NCBI GenBank assembly: GCA_017433725.1
Contig: JAFRGQ010000005.1
Coordinates: forward strand, 1-64,000
Source of the DNA: Lachnospiraceae bacterium
GTDB lineage: Bacteria > Bacillota > Clostridia > Lachnospirales > Lachnospiraceae
Direction: 5' to 3'
DNA: 64,000 bases
Shown: piece by piece, positions 18,711 through 27,246 of the stretch
How the letters are laid out: each line of letters starts with the position of its first letter
Numbering within the stretch: position 1 is the stretch's first letter
Made by a program: the position numbers and the translations under genes
Notes under the pieces: model-generated
Database searches by the model: none
Seen by the model: the letters and a program-made list of their open reading frames with translations, nothing else
What the model was told of the DNA's origin: nothing

Positions 18711-19745
18711 ATGGCTGATTCAACAAATATCCGTCTGGATCGGATTATGGATGAAGTGTACAAGGATTTCTATGGGACATACCCGCCAAACAGCCCGACG
18801 TTCGGAGGTTCTTCACACGAGTCCGCAGATACGAACACCGGCTCGGCAGGAGCAATAGAGGACGATACGCCTAAGACGCAGGCAGCGACCAGTGGTCCCG
18901 GTCCCGCAAAAAAAGAGTCCGAAGAGTCAGAAGCAAAAAAAGAACCGGAAAAAAGCGGCATGGAAGAGCTCAACGAGCTGATCGGCCTTGATATAGTAAA
19001 GGCAGATGTCAAGGAACTGATCAACCTGGTAAAGGTTCAAAAAATGCGCGAAGACAAGGGAATGAAGACCGTACCTGTATCTCTTCATCTGGTCTTTTCC
19101 GGTAATCCGGGAACCGGTAAGACAACGGTCGCTCGAATTCTTTCCAAATTATATAAGGAAATCGGAGTACTCTCAAAAGGCCAGCTGGTCGAAGTAGACC
19201 GCTCCGGTCTTGTCGCCGGTTATGTCGGTCAGACTGCCATCAAGACTCAGAAAAAAATCGAGGAGGCAAAAGGCGGAATTCTGTTCATAGATGAAGCTTA
19301 TACACTGGCCAAGGAAGGAAATGATTTCGGCCAGGAGGCAATCGATACGATCCTGAAAGCAATGGAGGATAACCGAAAAGATCTGGTCGTCATCGTTGCC
19401 GGCTATACAAATCTTATGGAGAACTTCATAAACAGCAATCCCGGTCTCAAGTCCCGTTTCAACAAGTATATTGAATTCAAGGACTATTCGGCGGATGAGC
19501 TGATCGAGATTTTTGATATGCAGTGCCGCAAGTACAATTATACTTTAAGCCCGGAAGCCAAAGAGACTATCGAAAAAGTCATTCGTGAAAGGGAGGCTTC
19601 CAAAGGAGCCAATTTTGCGAACGCACGCGACGTACGAAATCTATTTGAAACAATCATTACAAATCAGGCTTCCAGAGTTGCCCAGATGGAAAATCCGAGC
19701 GAAGAAGATCTCATAACGATCATGCCTGCAGACATACAGCAATAA
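18711..19745 (+). CDS. CbbX/SpoVK-family AAA+ ATPase
   Basis: 344 aa. Residues 1-82 are a low-complexity, charged N-terminal region without a recognised domain. The AAA module starts at about 85 (MEELNELIGLDIVKADVKEL, the typical CbbX/SpoVK entry) with Walker A GNPGTGKT at 131-138, Walker B GGILFIDEAYTL, sensor 1 VIVAGYTNLM, Arg finger region SRFNKYIEF and the lid with ANARDVRNLFE. SpoVK is a sporulation protein and CbbX a Rubisco activase, but many Firmicutes paralogues have no known substrate; type VII/ESX systems carry relatives too. It has its own promoter and precedes the exporter genes by 89 bases. Confidence 0.85.
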   Translation: MADSTNIRLDRIMDEVYKDFYGTYPPNSPTFGGSSHESADTNTGSAGAIEDDTPKTQAATSGPGPAKKESEESEAKKEPEKSGMEELNELIGLDIVKADVKELINLVKVQKMREDKGMKTVPVSLHLVFSGNPGTGKTTVARILSKLYKEIGVLSKGQLVEVDRSGLVAGYVGQTAIKTQKKIEEAKGGILFIDEAYTLAKEGNDFGQEAIDTILKAMEDNRKDLVVIVAGYTNLMENFINSNPGLKSRFNKYIEFKDYSADELIEIFDMQCRKYNYTLSPEAKETIEKVIREREASKGANFANARDVRNLFETIITNQASRVAQMENPSEEDLITIMPADIQQ

Positions 19746-19834
19746 TCTGCACCGATCATCAGCTTCATAGACTACATCGAAGATTAAACTGACTAACGTG
19801 ATAACGCACCACCTTGAAAACGGAGGAAAAGAAC

Positions 19835-21439
19835 ATGTCAGCTTCTATTACAAAACAGAAACTACTTGCAGGTCTGATTACCGCCGCCCTTGCAACGGGC
19901 GCAATCGGCAGCGCTGTATATGCAGGATCTTTCTTCGGATTCGACGGAGGAGGGGAGCAGCCTGAAGAGGTACAACTCGCCATGGTCCAGAAAAAAGATT
20001 TGGAGAACACGATCAATGTAACGGGTGCCCTCGCCTCCGCATCGGAAAATGCAGCTTCTGTGAATGCCAAGGACGCCGATCTGATTGTAAAGGAAATCAA
20101 GGTCAAAGTCGGCGATACGGTAAAAGCGGGAGATGTCCTGTTTACCCTTGACACGGAAGATCTTGAAATATCGCTCGGACAGGCTGAAATGAAACTTGCT
20201 GTACTTGAGCGGAAAAATGAAATCGCGGCAAGGCAGGAAAAGCGCACTCATAAAGCCCTGGAATTCAGCAACAGCATCGCTGAAACGCAGGAAGTCCGTA
20301 ATATATGGCTTCAGGAAGATCATCTGAATGACAATTATGTTGACCTGGAACTTACTTTAGATGAGCTTTATAAAAAGTACGGCGTAGAAGATCAGGCTTA
20401 TCTCAACGCTGTAAACGCACAGCTTGATATGTACGATGCAGAAGATGTACTCAACGCTGCTCTTGCTGATCCCTCCATGACCACAGCGGAACTCAATGAT
20501 CTGAAAGAAATATATAATACTGCGGTAGAGGCATTTAATACCGCTGTTACAGGCTATGAAGCAGCAATAGCCTCAAGTATTACAGCCGAAGCGACGACAA
20601 GAACCGCGAACCGCACAGTACGTGATACAGAGAAAGAACTCATTGACAAACGGGAAACACTTGACAAATCCAATCTCGATCGTGGGAATGCTGAGAAGAA
20701 AAGTAAAGAAGATATGGAAACCGCTTCTCTGGATCGATCCGTAAGTGACTATGAGCTGAAAAATGAACTGAAAAAGCTTCGTGACCAGATTTCCGGCTCC
20801 ATTATTACAGCTCCCTCCTCCGGCGTTGTCACCGCTGTTAATGCGAAAGTCGGAGCCGTTGCAGGTAATGATCCGGTCGTCGTCACCGACACCAAGAATT
20901 TCATTGTAGCCTGTGATGTAGACGAACAATACATCGCTGACATCAAAGAAGGCATGACAGCACGCTTTACGACGAACGCTACAGGCGACGAGGCATTGCC
21001 GGGCAAAGTTACTTTTACCGCCCTCACACCCACCAAGCAGCAGTCTTCCTCAAATAACGGTGACGGCGGCAACAACAGCGGTAACACATCGACGAGCGGC
21101 TCGACCGACAAGAGCCGCGGCAATTACCGTGTACTCATCAAAGCCGACGATTACAATGAACGTCTCCGTCCGGGTATGAGTTCAAAGATCACGATCGTCA
21201 CAGCTGAAGTGAAGGGTGTTCTCGCAGTACCGAATGAGTGCCTTTCAAACGACAATGACGGGAATACCGTCCTGAAAGTAACGACGGACGGCGGAGCCAC
21301 TTCGCAGGAAGTAGTTGTCACGACCGGTCTTTCCGACGGAACATATACAGAGGTGTCCGGCGACGGTATTTCTGAAGGTACACAGCTCGTAGTACCTCAG
21401 ATGGCTGAGGTCACCATAGATTTTTCAGAGTTGTACTGA
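19835..21439 (+). CDS. MacA/HlyD-like efflux adaptor
   Basis: 534 aa from ATG 19835 (GGAGG upstream). N-terminal membrane anchor (residues about 8-30), biotinyl-lipoyl halves at about 75-110 and 330-355 enclosing a long alpha-helical hairpin (about 110-325) and a C-terminal beta-barrel region split by a Gly/Asn/Ser-rich loop near 405-430. This is the membrane fusion protein shape seen in MacA relatives of Gram-positives, which sit outside the membrane and feed a MacB permease. ATPase and permease follow. Substrates of such systems include peptides and lipids; here unknown. Confidence 0.85.
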   Translation: MSASITKQKLLAGLITAALATGAIGSAVYAGSFFGFDGGGEQPEEVQLAMVQKKDLENTINVTGALASASENAASVNAKDADLIVKEIKVKVGDTVKAGDVLFTLDTEDLEISLGQAEMKLAVLERKNEIAARQEKRTHKALEFSNSIAETQEVRNIWLQEDHLNDNYVDLELTLDELYKKYGVEDQAYLNAVNAQLDMYDAEDVLNAALADPSMTTAELNDLKEIYNTAVEAFNTAVTGYEAAIASSITAEATTRTANRTVRDTEKELIDKRETLDKSNLDRGNAEKKSKEDMETASLDRSVSDYELKNELKKLRDQISGSIITAPSSGVVTAVNAKVGAVAGNDPVVVTDTKNFIVACDVDEQYIADIKEGMTARFTTNATGDEALPGKVTFTALTPTKQQSSSNNGDGGNNSGNTSTSGSTDKSRGNYRVLIKADDYNERLRPGMSSKITIVTAEVKGVLAVPNECLSNDNDGNTVLKVTTDGGATSQEVVVTTGLSDGTYTEVSGDGISEGTQLVVPQMAEVTIDFSELY

Positions 21440-21512
21440 AAAATCTGAAAGTGTTCTTAAATGTAACATGTAACCAATGAACTGAGCTTCCTTGTTGAGA
21501 TCAGGATATAAA

Positions 21513-22217
21513 ATGGAATTACTAAATCTTAAGAATATTACCAAAAGTTATTATATTGGTCAGCCTAACGAGCTCGAGATACTGCACGGAATAAGTGTGA
21601 CGATCAACAAAGGGGAATTCGCGGCTATTGTCGGACAGTCAGGTTCCGGAAAAAGTACCCTTATGAATGTAATCGGGCTGCTTGACAAGCCCACCTCGGG
21701 AGAATATTTTCTCAACGGCGCGGACATCAGCAAGACCAGCGACAAAGATATGTCCGGCATCCGATGCAGGGAGATCGGATTCGTTTTTCAGACCTACAAT
21801 CTGATTCCCAGAATGTCCGCCCAGAAAAATGTTGAGGTGCCTATGATGTACGCCGGCGTAGCCCCCGCTGAGAGAGCTGAGAGAGCGAAACAGCTTCTCA
21901 TTCAGGTAGGAATGGGAGAGCGCCTTGATCACACGCCCGATCAGCTGTCAGGCGGACAGAAACAGCGTGTCGCCATTGCAAGGGCTATGGCCAACGATCC
22001 TTCAATCATACTTGCTGATGAACCGACCGGCGCTCTGGATTCCAAGACCGGAAGACTGGTCATGGATATCTTCCACGATCTGCACAGCATGGGGAAAACG
22101 ATTATCTTTATTACGCATTCGAACGAACTGGCTGAAGAATGCGAGCGTATCCTGACACTGGTGGATGGCATGATCGTGGCAGAAAGGAGGGGTTCTGAGT
22201 ATGACCAGTTTACATGA
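21513..22217 (+). CDS. MacB/LolD-type ABC transporter ATPase
   Basis: 234 aa from ATG 21513 (AGGATA upstream). Walker A GQSGSGKST at about 40-48, Q-loop FVFQTYNLIPRMSA, signature LSGGQKQRVAIARAM, Walker B IILADEPTGALD, switch His in FITHSNELAEEC. The long Q-loop region and GALDS form place it with MacB/LolD/FtsE ATPases, which couple to FtsX-type permeases; that permease overlaps its 3' end by 17 bases. Confidence 0.93.
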   Translation: MELLNLKNITKSYYIGQPNELEILHGISVTINKGEFAAIVGQSGSGKSTLMNVIGLLDKPTSGEYFLNGADISKTSDKDMSGIRCREIGFVFQTYNLIPRMSAQKNVEVPMMYAGVAPAERAERAKQLLIQVGMGERLDHTPDQLSGGQKQRVAIARAMANDPSIILADEPTGALDSKTGRLVMDIFHDLHSMGKTIIFITHSNELAEECERILTLVDGMIVAERRGSEYDQFT

Positions 22218-23487
22218 AAACCTGTCTGTCGCATTTGCGGCAATCATGGCCAACAAGATGCGCTCGGTCCTCACAATGCTTGGTATCATAATCGGCATCA
22301 GTGCCGTTATTACAATTGTTTCGATCGGAAGCGGGCAGGGAAAAAAAATGCAGGACCAGATGAATAATCAGGGTTATGCCAATATTACTCTCTATGCGTC
22401 TCAAAAAGAAGGTACCGAGAACACCGGCAACGATAGTATAAAAATCGATCAGGATCTTTTGATTGAGGTATATAACAAACACGCGTCTGATTGTGACGGC
22501 ATATCCAGTGTACTGAATATGGAGAGCCTTACGGAAGACTGGAAGGATGATTACACCAAGACAAAAAGAAACCGTACAACTACATACTTCAGATTCACCA
22601 GTGACGGATTCTGGAAGGCTTCAAAATTCACATTCCTTGCAGGAAAACCGTTTACACCCAATGATTTGCGTAACGGTGCTCGTTACATTATCCTGACAGA
22701 CGCTCAGGCAAAAAACCTTTTCGGAGAGATAAGCGAAGATTGCATCGGCCAGACTGTAGAATGCTATTTTCTTAATATGTACTCATCGTTCACAGTCCGC
22801 GGAGTTATTAAGCAGCCCATCGATTTCACTTTATCCAGCAATTATATAGATCCGTTAACGGGCAAGTTCGTTGAGGCCTCGGTTTCCTATATGCCTTACA
22901 AAACATATGAGGTCATGACAGGCAAAAAGCCCGACCTCTCCGAGGTGACAATCATCCCTAAGAAGGGCAGCTCCGGTGATACGATTCTTCAGTTGATTGA
23001 AGATTTTAAGACAGATATGAACGCCAAGGCGCCGGACTATATGGAATACAAAGCGTCCAGCGCGGTAGACTATATTAAGCAGACGGCCGAAACCTCAAGA
23101 AACCAGTTCCTGATAACTGCGCTCGTTGCAGCGATCGCACTTCTGGTCGGCGGCATCGGTGTCATGAATATCATGATGGTCTCGATCACAGAGAGAACAC
23201 GCGAAATCGGAACAAGAAAGGCGCTTGGTGCTACGAACGCATCGCTTCTGTTTCAGTTCATCACAGAGGCAATTCTCCTCTGCCTGATAGGTGGTTTAAT
23301 CGGAATTGTCTTCGGTATCATCTTCGGCATCATTGCATGTCGCGTCATGGATGTGCCCTACGTATTGGAACCGCTCTCAATCATCATATCAGTGGTCTTC
23401 TCTCTGCTGATCGGCGGTTTCTTCGGCTACTACCCGGCTTCGCGTGCAGCGAAGATGGATCCGATCGAAGCGCTCCGATATGAATAA
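22201..23487 (+). CDS. MacB-type FtsX permease
   Basis: 428 aa. One N-terminal membrane segment (SVLTMLGIIIGISAVITIVSIG, the MacB_PCD entry), a large extracytoplasmic domain at about 45-290 and three C-terminal segments from about 300 (FLITALVAAIALLVGGIGVMNIM, the FtsX signature, then ILLCLIGGLIGIVFGIIFG and the last segment before YPASRAAKMDPIEALRYE). Strong RBS AAAGGAGG inside the ATPase gene. Completes a three-part MacA-ATPase-MacB exporter. Confidence 0.92.
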   Translation: MTSLHENLSVAFAAIMANKMRSVLTMLGIIIGISAVITIVSIGSGQGKKMQDQMNNQGYANITLYASQKEGTENTGNDSIKIDQDLLIEVYNKHASDCDGISSVLNMESLTEDWKDDYTKTKRNRTTTYFRFTSDGFWKASKFTFLAGKPFTPNDLRNGARYIILTDAQAKNLFGEISEDCIGQTVECYFLNMYSSFTVRGVIKQPIDFTLSSNYIDPLTGKFVEASVSYMPYKTYEVMTGKKPDLSEVTIIPKKGSSGDTILQLIEDFKTDMNAKAPDYMEYKASSAVDYIKQTAETSRNQFLITALVAAIALLVGGIGVMNIMMVSITERTREIGTRKALGATNASLLFQFITEAILLCLIGGLIGIVFGIIFGIIACRVMDVPYVLEPLSIIISVVFSLLIGGFFGYYPASRAAKMDPIEALRYE

Positions 23488-23552
23488 AAGCTCAAGCTTG
23501 ACACAGCGTATCGGAATATTTCATGCGGACAGTTCAAGCAAGGCTCTGAGCA

Positions 23553-24269
23553 CTAAACAGATTTAAAAATATTCTGCATTTCTTCTATCGCCTGCCGGCA
23601 TACGGCAGGCGATATTTTTTTCCATATCGTGAATGAATCAGGAAGACTGAATTCCGGCGGAATATCACCGAGAAAGGGTACTGCCTGCCAGAGAACCGGA
23701 CGCTTTTCGAATAAAGGCAGAAGCTGACCGGCAACGCACCTGTTCTCCTCTCTCAGATACCAGTTCAGCTCCATTCTGCGAATCTGAAGCGGAGAATGCA
23801 GATCTACTTTTCTGCAGTCTTTGAGAACATTTTCCGAATACGCAATGAACCGGGGTGCGTACTCCTTGAGGACGGTATAATTCAATTTTGTAGAAAGCAC
23901 ATGTGCCAGTCTCCTCATGAAAAAATGCGAGGCTGACTCGCAGACGGATTCCTCGAGCCATTTAAGGTTTTCCGCGACGAGATACGGAATCCGATAATGG
24001 CACATTTCGTGAGAGAATTGATACGCTGCCTGAGAGACATATTGGATTTCCGTGTTCAGGTAAATCTCATGACTGCCTCGAAAACAGCAAGGACTCTCCT
24101 CACTGCGAACCAGGCTCACACGCAGCGGAAGCTCCTCTCTCGCAGGCATATACATGTCAAAAAGGCTGATAATCTCGTCCAATACGACAAGAAAATTATC
24201 AGCCTTGCGTGCATTGTGTTCCGAATACAGATAGCATCCGGGATGTTCGGGTAATCTGAGCAGATACAT
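23553..24269 (-). CDS. HExxH putative metallopeptidase of unknown family
   Basis: 238 aa from ATG 24269 (weak AGAAAG RBS); the upstream in-frame extension lies in a repeat element. A zincin-like motif HEMCH at about residue 120 is followed by LEESVCESASHFFMRR, where Glu-x-x-x-Glu lies 20-25 residues downstream, as in gluzincins (third ligand Glu). No signal peptide or membrane segment, so cytosolic. No family name could be assigned. The last codons overlap a perfect intrinsic terminator that serves the convergent permease gene. Function inferred from the motif only. Confidence 0.6.
   Translation of the reverse strand: MYLLRLPEHPGCYLYSEHNARKADNFLVVLDEIISLFDMYMPAREELPLRVSLVRSEESPCCFRGSHEIYLNTEIQYVSQAAYQFSHEMCHYRIPYLVAENLKWLEESVCESASHFFMRRLAHVLSTKLNYTVLKEYAPRFIAYSENVLKDCRKVDLHSPLQIRRMELNWYLREENRCVAGQLLPLFEKRPVLWQAVPFLGDIPPEFSLPDSFTIWKKISPAVCRQAIEEMQNIFKSV
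23587..23621 (+). terminator. Terminator of the MacB operon inside a convergent gene
   Basis: Perfect 11-bp stem ATCGCCTGCCG with complement at 23603-23613, followed by eight Ts. It falls inside the coding sequence of the minus-strand metallopeptidase-like gene. Confidence 0.85.
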
Positions 24270-24589
24270 CTCTGACTTTCTTTCAGGTCTTGCCGGCAAG
24301 ACCCGGCGCGGGATTCCGGTCGGCATTTTCCGGCATATTTCAAAACAGAATCCCTATGCTTCCTCCGTTTCCGGTCAGTATAGCATAAAAAAGAATGCAA
24401 ATCCACAAAGAGGCCCAATTCTCACAAAGTTGTGTTATTATATAAAGCAGGGCTGTTTTATGCAGCTTTATACCGGCGGCATTTCTCAATGCTAATACTG
24501 ATAAGGTCGCCAAATATCGATTACGGATTGTTCCGTGCTTACGCACCCCCACAATCCTGTCCTACATTCACAATCAAAGGAGAACAACA
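24270..24589. other. Divergent intergenic region
   Basis: Contains the third copy of the GGGATT...AATCCC element and, near 24437-24470, an AT-rich inverted repeat TATAAAGC...GCTTTATA that overlaps a likely -10 region for the amidase gene. No further gene supported. Confidence 0.5.
24285..24354 (+). repeat. GGGATT...AATCCC dispersed element, copy 3
   Basis: Hairpin GGTCTTGCCGGCAAGACC, then GCGCGGGATTCCGGTC, a GGCATTTTCCGGCATA stretch, TTCAAAAC, GAATCCC. Blocks are in the same order as in copies 1 and 2. Confidence 0.55.
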
Positions 24590-25672
24590 TTGAAAAAAAA
24601 GATACTTTTCATCATACTTGCATGTTTTACGACCCTGTCTGTTGCTTCCTGCGGAAACACAGCGGCAAAAGCCAAACAGGAAACTTCAGCTGCCGCGGAA
24701 AGCAGTACAGTGGCAGTAACAGACGAATCCGTCACTGCTCAGACAATCCTCGGGAATGATTCATCCCTGTCCGATGTATCCACCGCAGTGGCAGACACTT
24801 CCGTAGCGGATTCTTCGGTATCGGCTGTCCCCGCAGACACGAGCACGGCAGCCGAGGCGGCCGATGCATCCGTAGCACCGGAGATTGCTCCGCAAGAAAC
24901 CATAACACAGACTCCCGTCTATCTGACGGATGATATGGAGTTTGCTTCTTTCTCTCAGATTCACAGTGACGCAGCCATCCTTTACGAGAATCATAAGTCC
25001 AACAGCAACGGAATCACGATCTGCGTCAATGCGGGACACGGCACAAACGGAGGTGAGTCTGTACGCACACAGTGCCATCCTGACGGTACGCCGAAAGTGA
25101 CCGGCGGATCAACATCGGAAGGTTCAACGACCGCGACAGCTGTCGCCTCCGGTATGACATTCCTTGACGGAACAGAAGAACGCGCTGTGACTCTTCCAGC
25201 GGCCATCATTTTAAAAGACAGGCTTCTCGACGCAGGTTACAACGTTCTCATGATACGTGAGACGGAAGACGTCCAGCTGGATAATATTGCCAGAACAGTC
25301 CTTGCCAACACATATGCACAGGCTCATGTCGCTCTTCACTGGGATTCGACCGAGAGTGATAAGGGCGCGTATTATATGAAAGTTCCGTCTGTTGACAGTT
25401 ACAAATCTATGTATCCGGTTTCCGAGACATGGGAAAAGAGTGATCAGTTCGGTGAATGCCTCGTACAGGGCCTCGGTCAGGCAGGCAGAAGCATATTCGA
25501 GAGCGGATCCATGGAGATGGATCTCACACAGACATCCTACTCCAAAGTTCCGAGCATTGACATTGAGCTTGGCGACAGAGCATCGGATCACTCAGATGAA
25601 ACGCTTCAGAATATTGCCGAAGGCCTTCTGATGGGTATCAATGCCTACTTCGGAATCGGCGGACAGGGCTGA
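24590..25672 (+). CDS. N-acetylmuramoyl-L-alanine amidase lipoprotein (Amidase_3)
   Basis: 360 aa; start codon is TTG at 24590, with AAAGGAG seven bases upstream and no better ATG. Lipobox VASC puts the lipidated Cys at about residue 21. A Ser/Ala/Val/Asp-rich linker (about 25-105) leads to the catalytic domain. Zinc site of Amidase_3 enzymes: His in ICVNAGHGTNG, Glu in MIRETEDV (short form of R-T-R), His in VALHWDST and Glu in IDIELGDRAS. Cleaves the amide between MurNAc and the stem peptide. The substrate-loop region 160-200 is unusually Thr/Ser-rich. Followed 40 bases later by the methyltransferase-STAS gene, likely in one transcript. Confidence 0.85.
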   Translation: MKKKILFIILACFTTLSVASCGNTAAKAKQETSAAAESSTVAVTDESVTAQTILGNDSSLSDVSTAVADTSVADSSVSAVPADTSTAAEAADASVAPEIAPQETITQTPVYLTDDMEFASFSQIHSDAAILYENHKSNSNGITICVNAGHGTNGGESVRTQCHPDGTPKVTGGSTSEGSTTATAVASGMTFLDGTEERAVTLPAAIILKDRLLDAGYNVLMIRETEDVQLDNIARTVLANTYAQAHVALHWDSTESDKGAYYMKVPSVDSYKSMYPVSETWEKSDQFGECLVQGLGQAGRSIFESGSMEMDLTQTSYSKVPSIDIELGDRASDHSDETLQNIAEGLLMGINAYFGIGGQG

Positions 25673-25712
25673 TGATTACAAAGAAATACAATAACTACAA
25701 GGAGAATTTATC

Positions 25713-26954
25713 ATGAAAGACTTACATTCGTTCGAAGCAATCAACCCCGTTATAAGCTCTGCCGGATACGCCCTCACTGGCCTTGCCGGAGCAGGCATAC
25801 CGGAAGCCGTAAAACTTTATAGGCAGCTCTACAACGAAACGCCGGAAGTGATAGATACCGCCTCGCCCGATGGGCTGAAAGCCGCATCTTCCATCATCAA
25901 CATTGAGTTCCGTTACAAAGCAATCAATCGAGCAATCGAAAAGACAGGTATCCGTAATGTGCTGGATCTCGGCTGCGGTTTCTCCCCGAGACCGCTGGCT
26001 CTGTCCGAGACGGGCTACAATGTTCTGGGCGCTGATCTTCCCGTAGTCATTGAGAAAATCTCACCGGTTGCAAAAGCGCTGTCAGTCAATAGCGAGACCA
26101 ATCTGACCTATCTTGCGGTCGATGCGACAAACGCCGCTTCTCTCTCTGATGCGGCGGATCTCCTCGGCGATGAAATCGTCATCGTGACAGAAGGGCTGCT
26201 TAACTGCTTAACGGAATCCGAGCTCTGGACAGTCGTTGAAAATATTCGTACTACGCTCCTTCGCCACGGAGGTGTCTGGATCACAACTGACTTTGATGAA
26301 AAAGACTTCTCTATCGCAGGCTATAAGACCATCGCGGGGCCGGATATTGCAGCTGAGCTCGACAAAGAACATCAAAAGCAGATTGAAGAGCTGTTCGGTG
26401 AACAGTACAGCTCTGAGAATCTGGCTCCTGTGGAAATGATTGGAAAGGACATCCTCTTTGAGCTCCATCTGGCTGAGGACACTCTTCCTTTATATGACGG
26501 AAGCACAGATATTCTATCGCTTTCGCTTGTTTCGGATGACGTCGCGGAAAACTGTAAAGATATTTACAGCAACTGCCATGTCAGCGTAATTTCTGAGGAC
26601 GACTCTACCCCGGCTATCGACAGACTGGCTGCGCTATTTACCACGCCTGACGGAACGCTGTCGATTCGACATGAGATTATCAACGGCATTCTCAGGATTT
26701 CCCTGAAGGGTCGCCTTGATTCGCTCACATCTCCGAATCTGCTCAAGTTCTACGAGGACGAGCTGGAGAAGAAGAGCTTCCGCAAAGTTCAGCTTGATTT
26801 CAAAGAACTGGCCTATATCTCTTCTGCCGGACTTCGTGTACTGCTTATCATGTACAAGGGAACTCCCGGTCATGAAGTAAAACTCTTTAACCTCGGAACA
26901 GAGGTATTCTCCGTTCTTGAGATGACCGGCTATGCCGATATTTTCGGAATCTGA
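25713..26954 (+). CDS. SAM methyltransferase-like domain fused to STAS domain
   Basis: 413 aa, ATG with AAGGAG. Residues about 1-260 resemble leucine-carboxyl-methyltransferase-type O-methyltransferases: INIEFRYKAINRAIEKTGI followed by the SAM motif VLDLGCGFSPRPLAL at about 83-97, acidic D in GADLPVV, and EGLLNCL. Residues about 314-413 are a complete STAS domain with GRLDSLTSPNL and the phosphorylatable-serine loop YISSAGLRVLL. That loop is identical to the one in the free-standing STAS protein at 38.7 kb. STAS domains normally switch partners by phosphorylation; here they may control the methyltransferase. The link region 260-313 is of no known fold. Fusion is continuous in frame, with no sign of an assembly error. 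Confidence 0.75.
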   Translation: MKDLHSFEAINPVISSAGYALTGLAGAGIPEAVKLYRQLYNETPEVIDTASPDGLKAASSIINIEFRYKAINRAIEKTGIRNVLDLGCGFSPRPLALSETGYNVLGADLPVVIEKISPVAKALSVNSETNLTYLAVDATNAASLSDAADLLGDEIVIVTEGLLNCLTESELWTVVENIRTTLLRHGGVWITTDFDEKDFSIAGYKTIAGPDIAAELDKEHQKQIEELFGEQYSSENLAPVEMIGKDILFELHLAEDTLPLYDGSTDILSLSLVSDDVAENCKDIYSNCHVSVISEDDSTPAIDRLAALFTTPDGTLSIRHEIINGILRISLKGRLDSLTSPNLLKFYEDELEKKSFRKVQLDFKELAYISSAGLRVLLIMYKGTPGHEVKLFNLGTEVFSVLEMTGYADIFGI

Positions 26955-27049
26955 GACATTTGCAGCTTATTCTGCACCTGAACACCGAGGCGTTCTTGAT
27001 ATTAACGACCAGGAAATGCGTGGTCGTCTTTCGCCCGGATATTTGACAC

Positions 27050-27115
27050 AAAAAAGCACTTTGTACGACCATGTGTATGCAATCGGCAATACACAGATCC
27101 ACAAAGTGCTTTTTT
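27050..27115. terminator. Bidirectional terminator between the STAS-fusion gene and fumC
   Basis: AAAAAAGCACTTTGT (27050-27064) pairs with ACAAAGTGCTTTTTT (27101-27115); a second pair GTGTATGC...GCAATACAC may extend the stem. Confidence 0.8.
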
Positions 27116-27192
27116 ATTCTTCATCCCGCAATACTCGTGACGTAAATCTATGCTCCGCGCAAGATGACCCTCGTCTTCATCGCGCGTGGAAT
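27115..27192 (+). repeat. TTCTTC...GAAGAA-type dispersed element, copy 2 (degenerate)
   Basis: TATTCTTCATCCCGCAATAC, TCGTGACG, AATCTATGCTCCGCGC, then CGTCTTCATCGCGCG. A GAACGC-type inverted repeat follows at 27199-27238. Confidence 0.5.
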
Positions 27193-27246
27193 ACACCTTA
27201 ACGTCGCGCCAAGAACGCTAACGCGTTCCTGGCGTTCTACTCTTCT

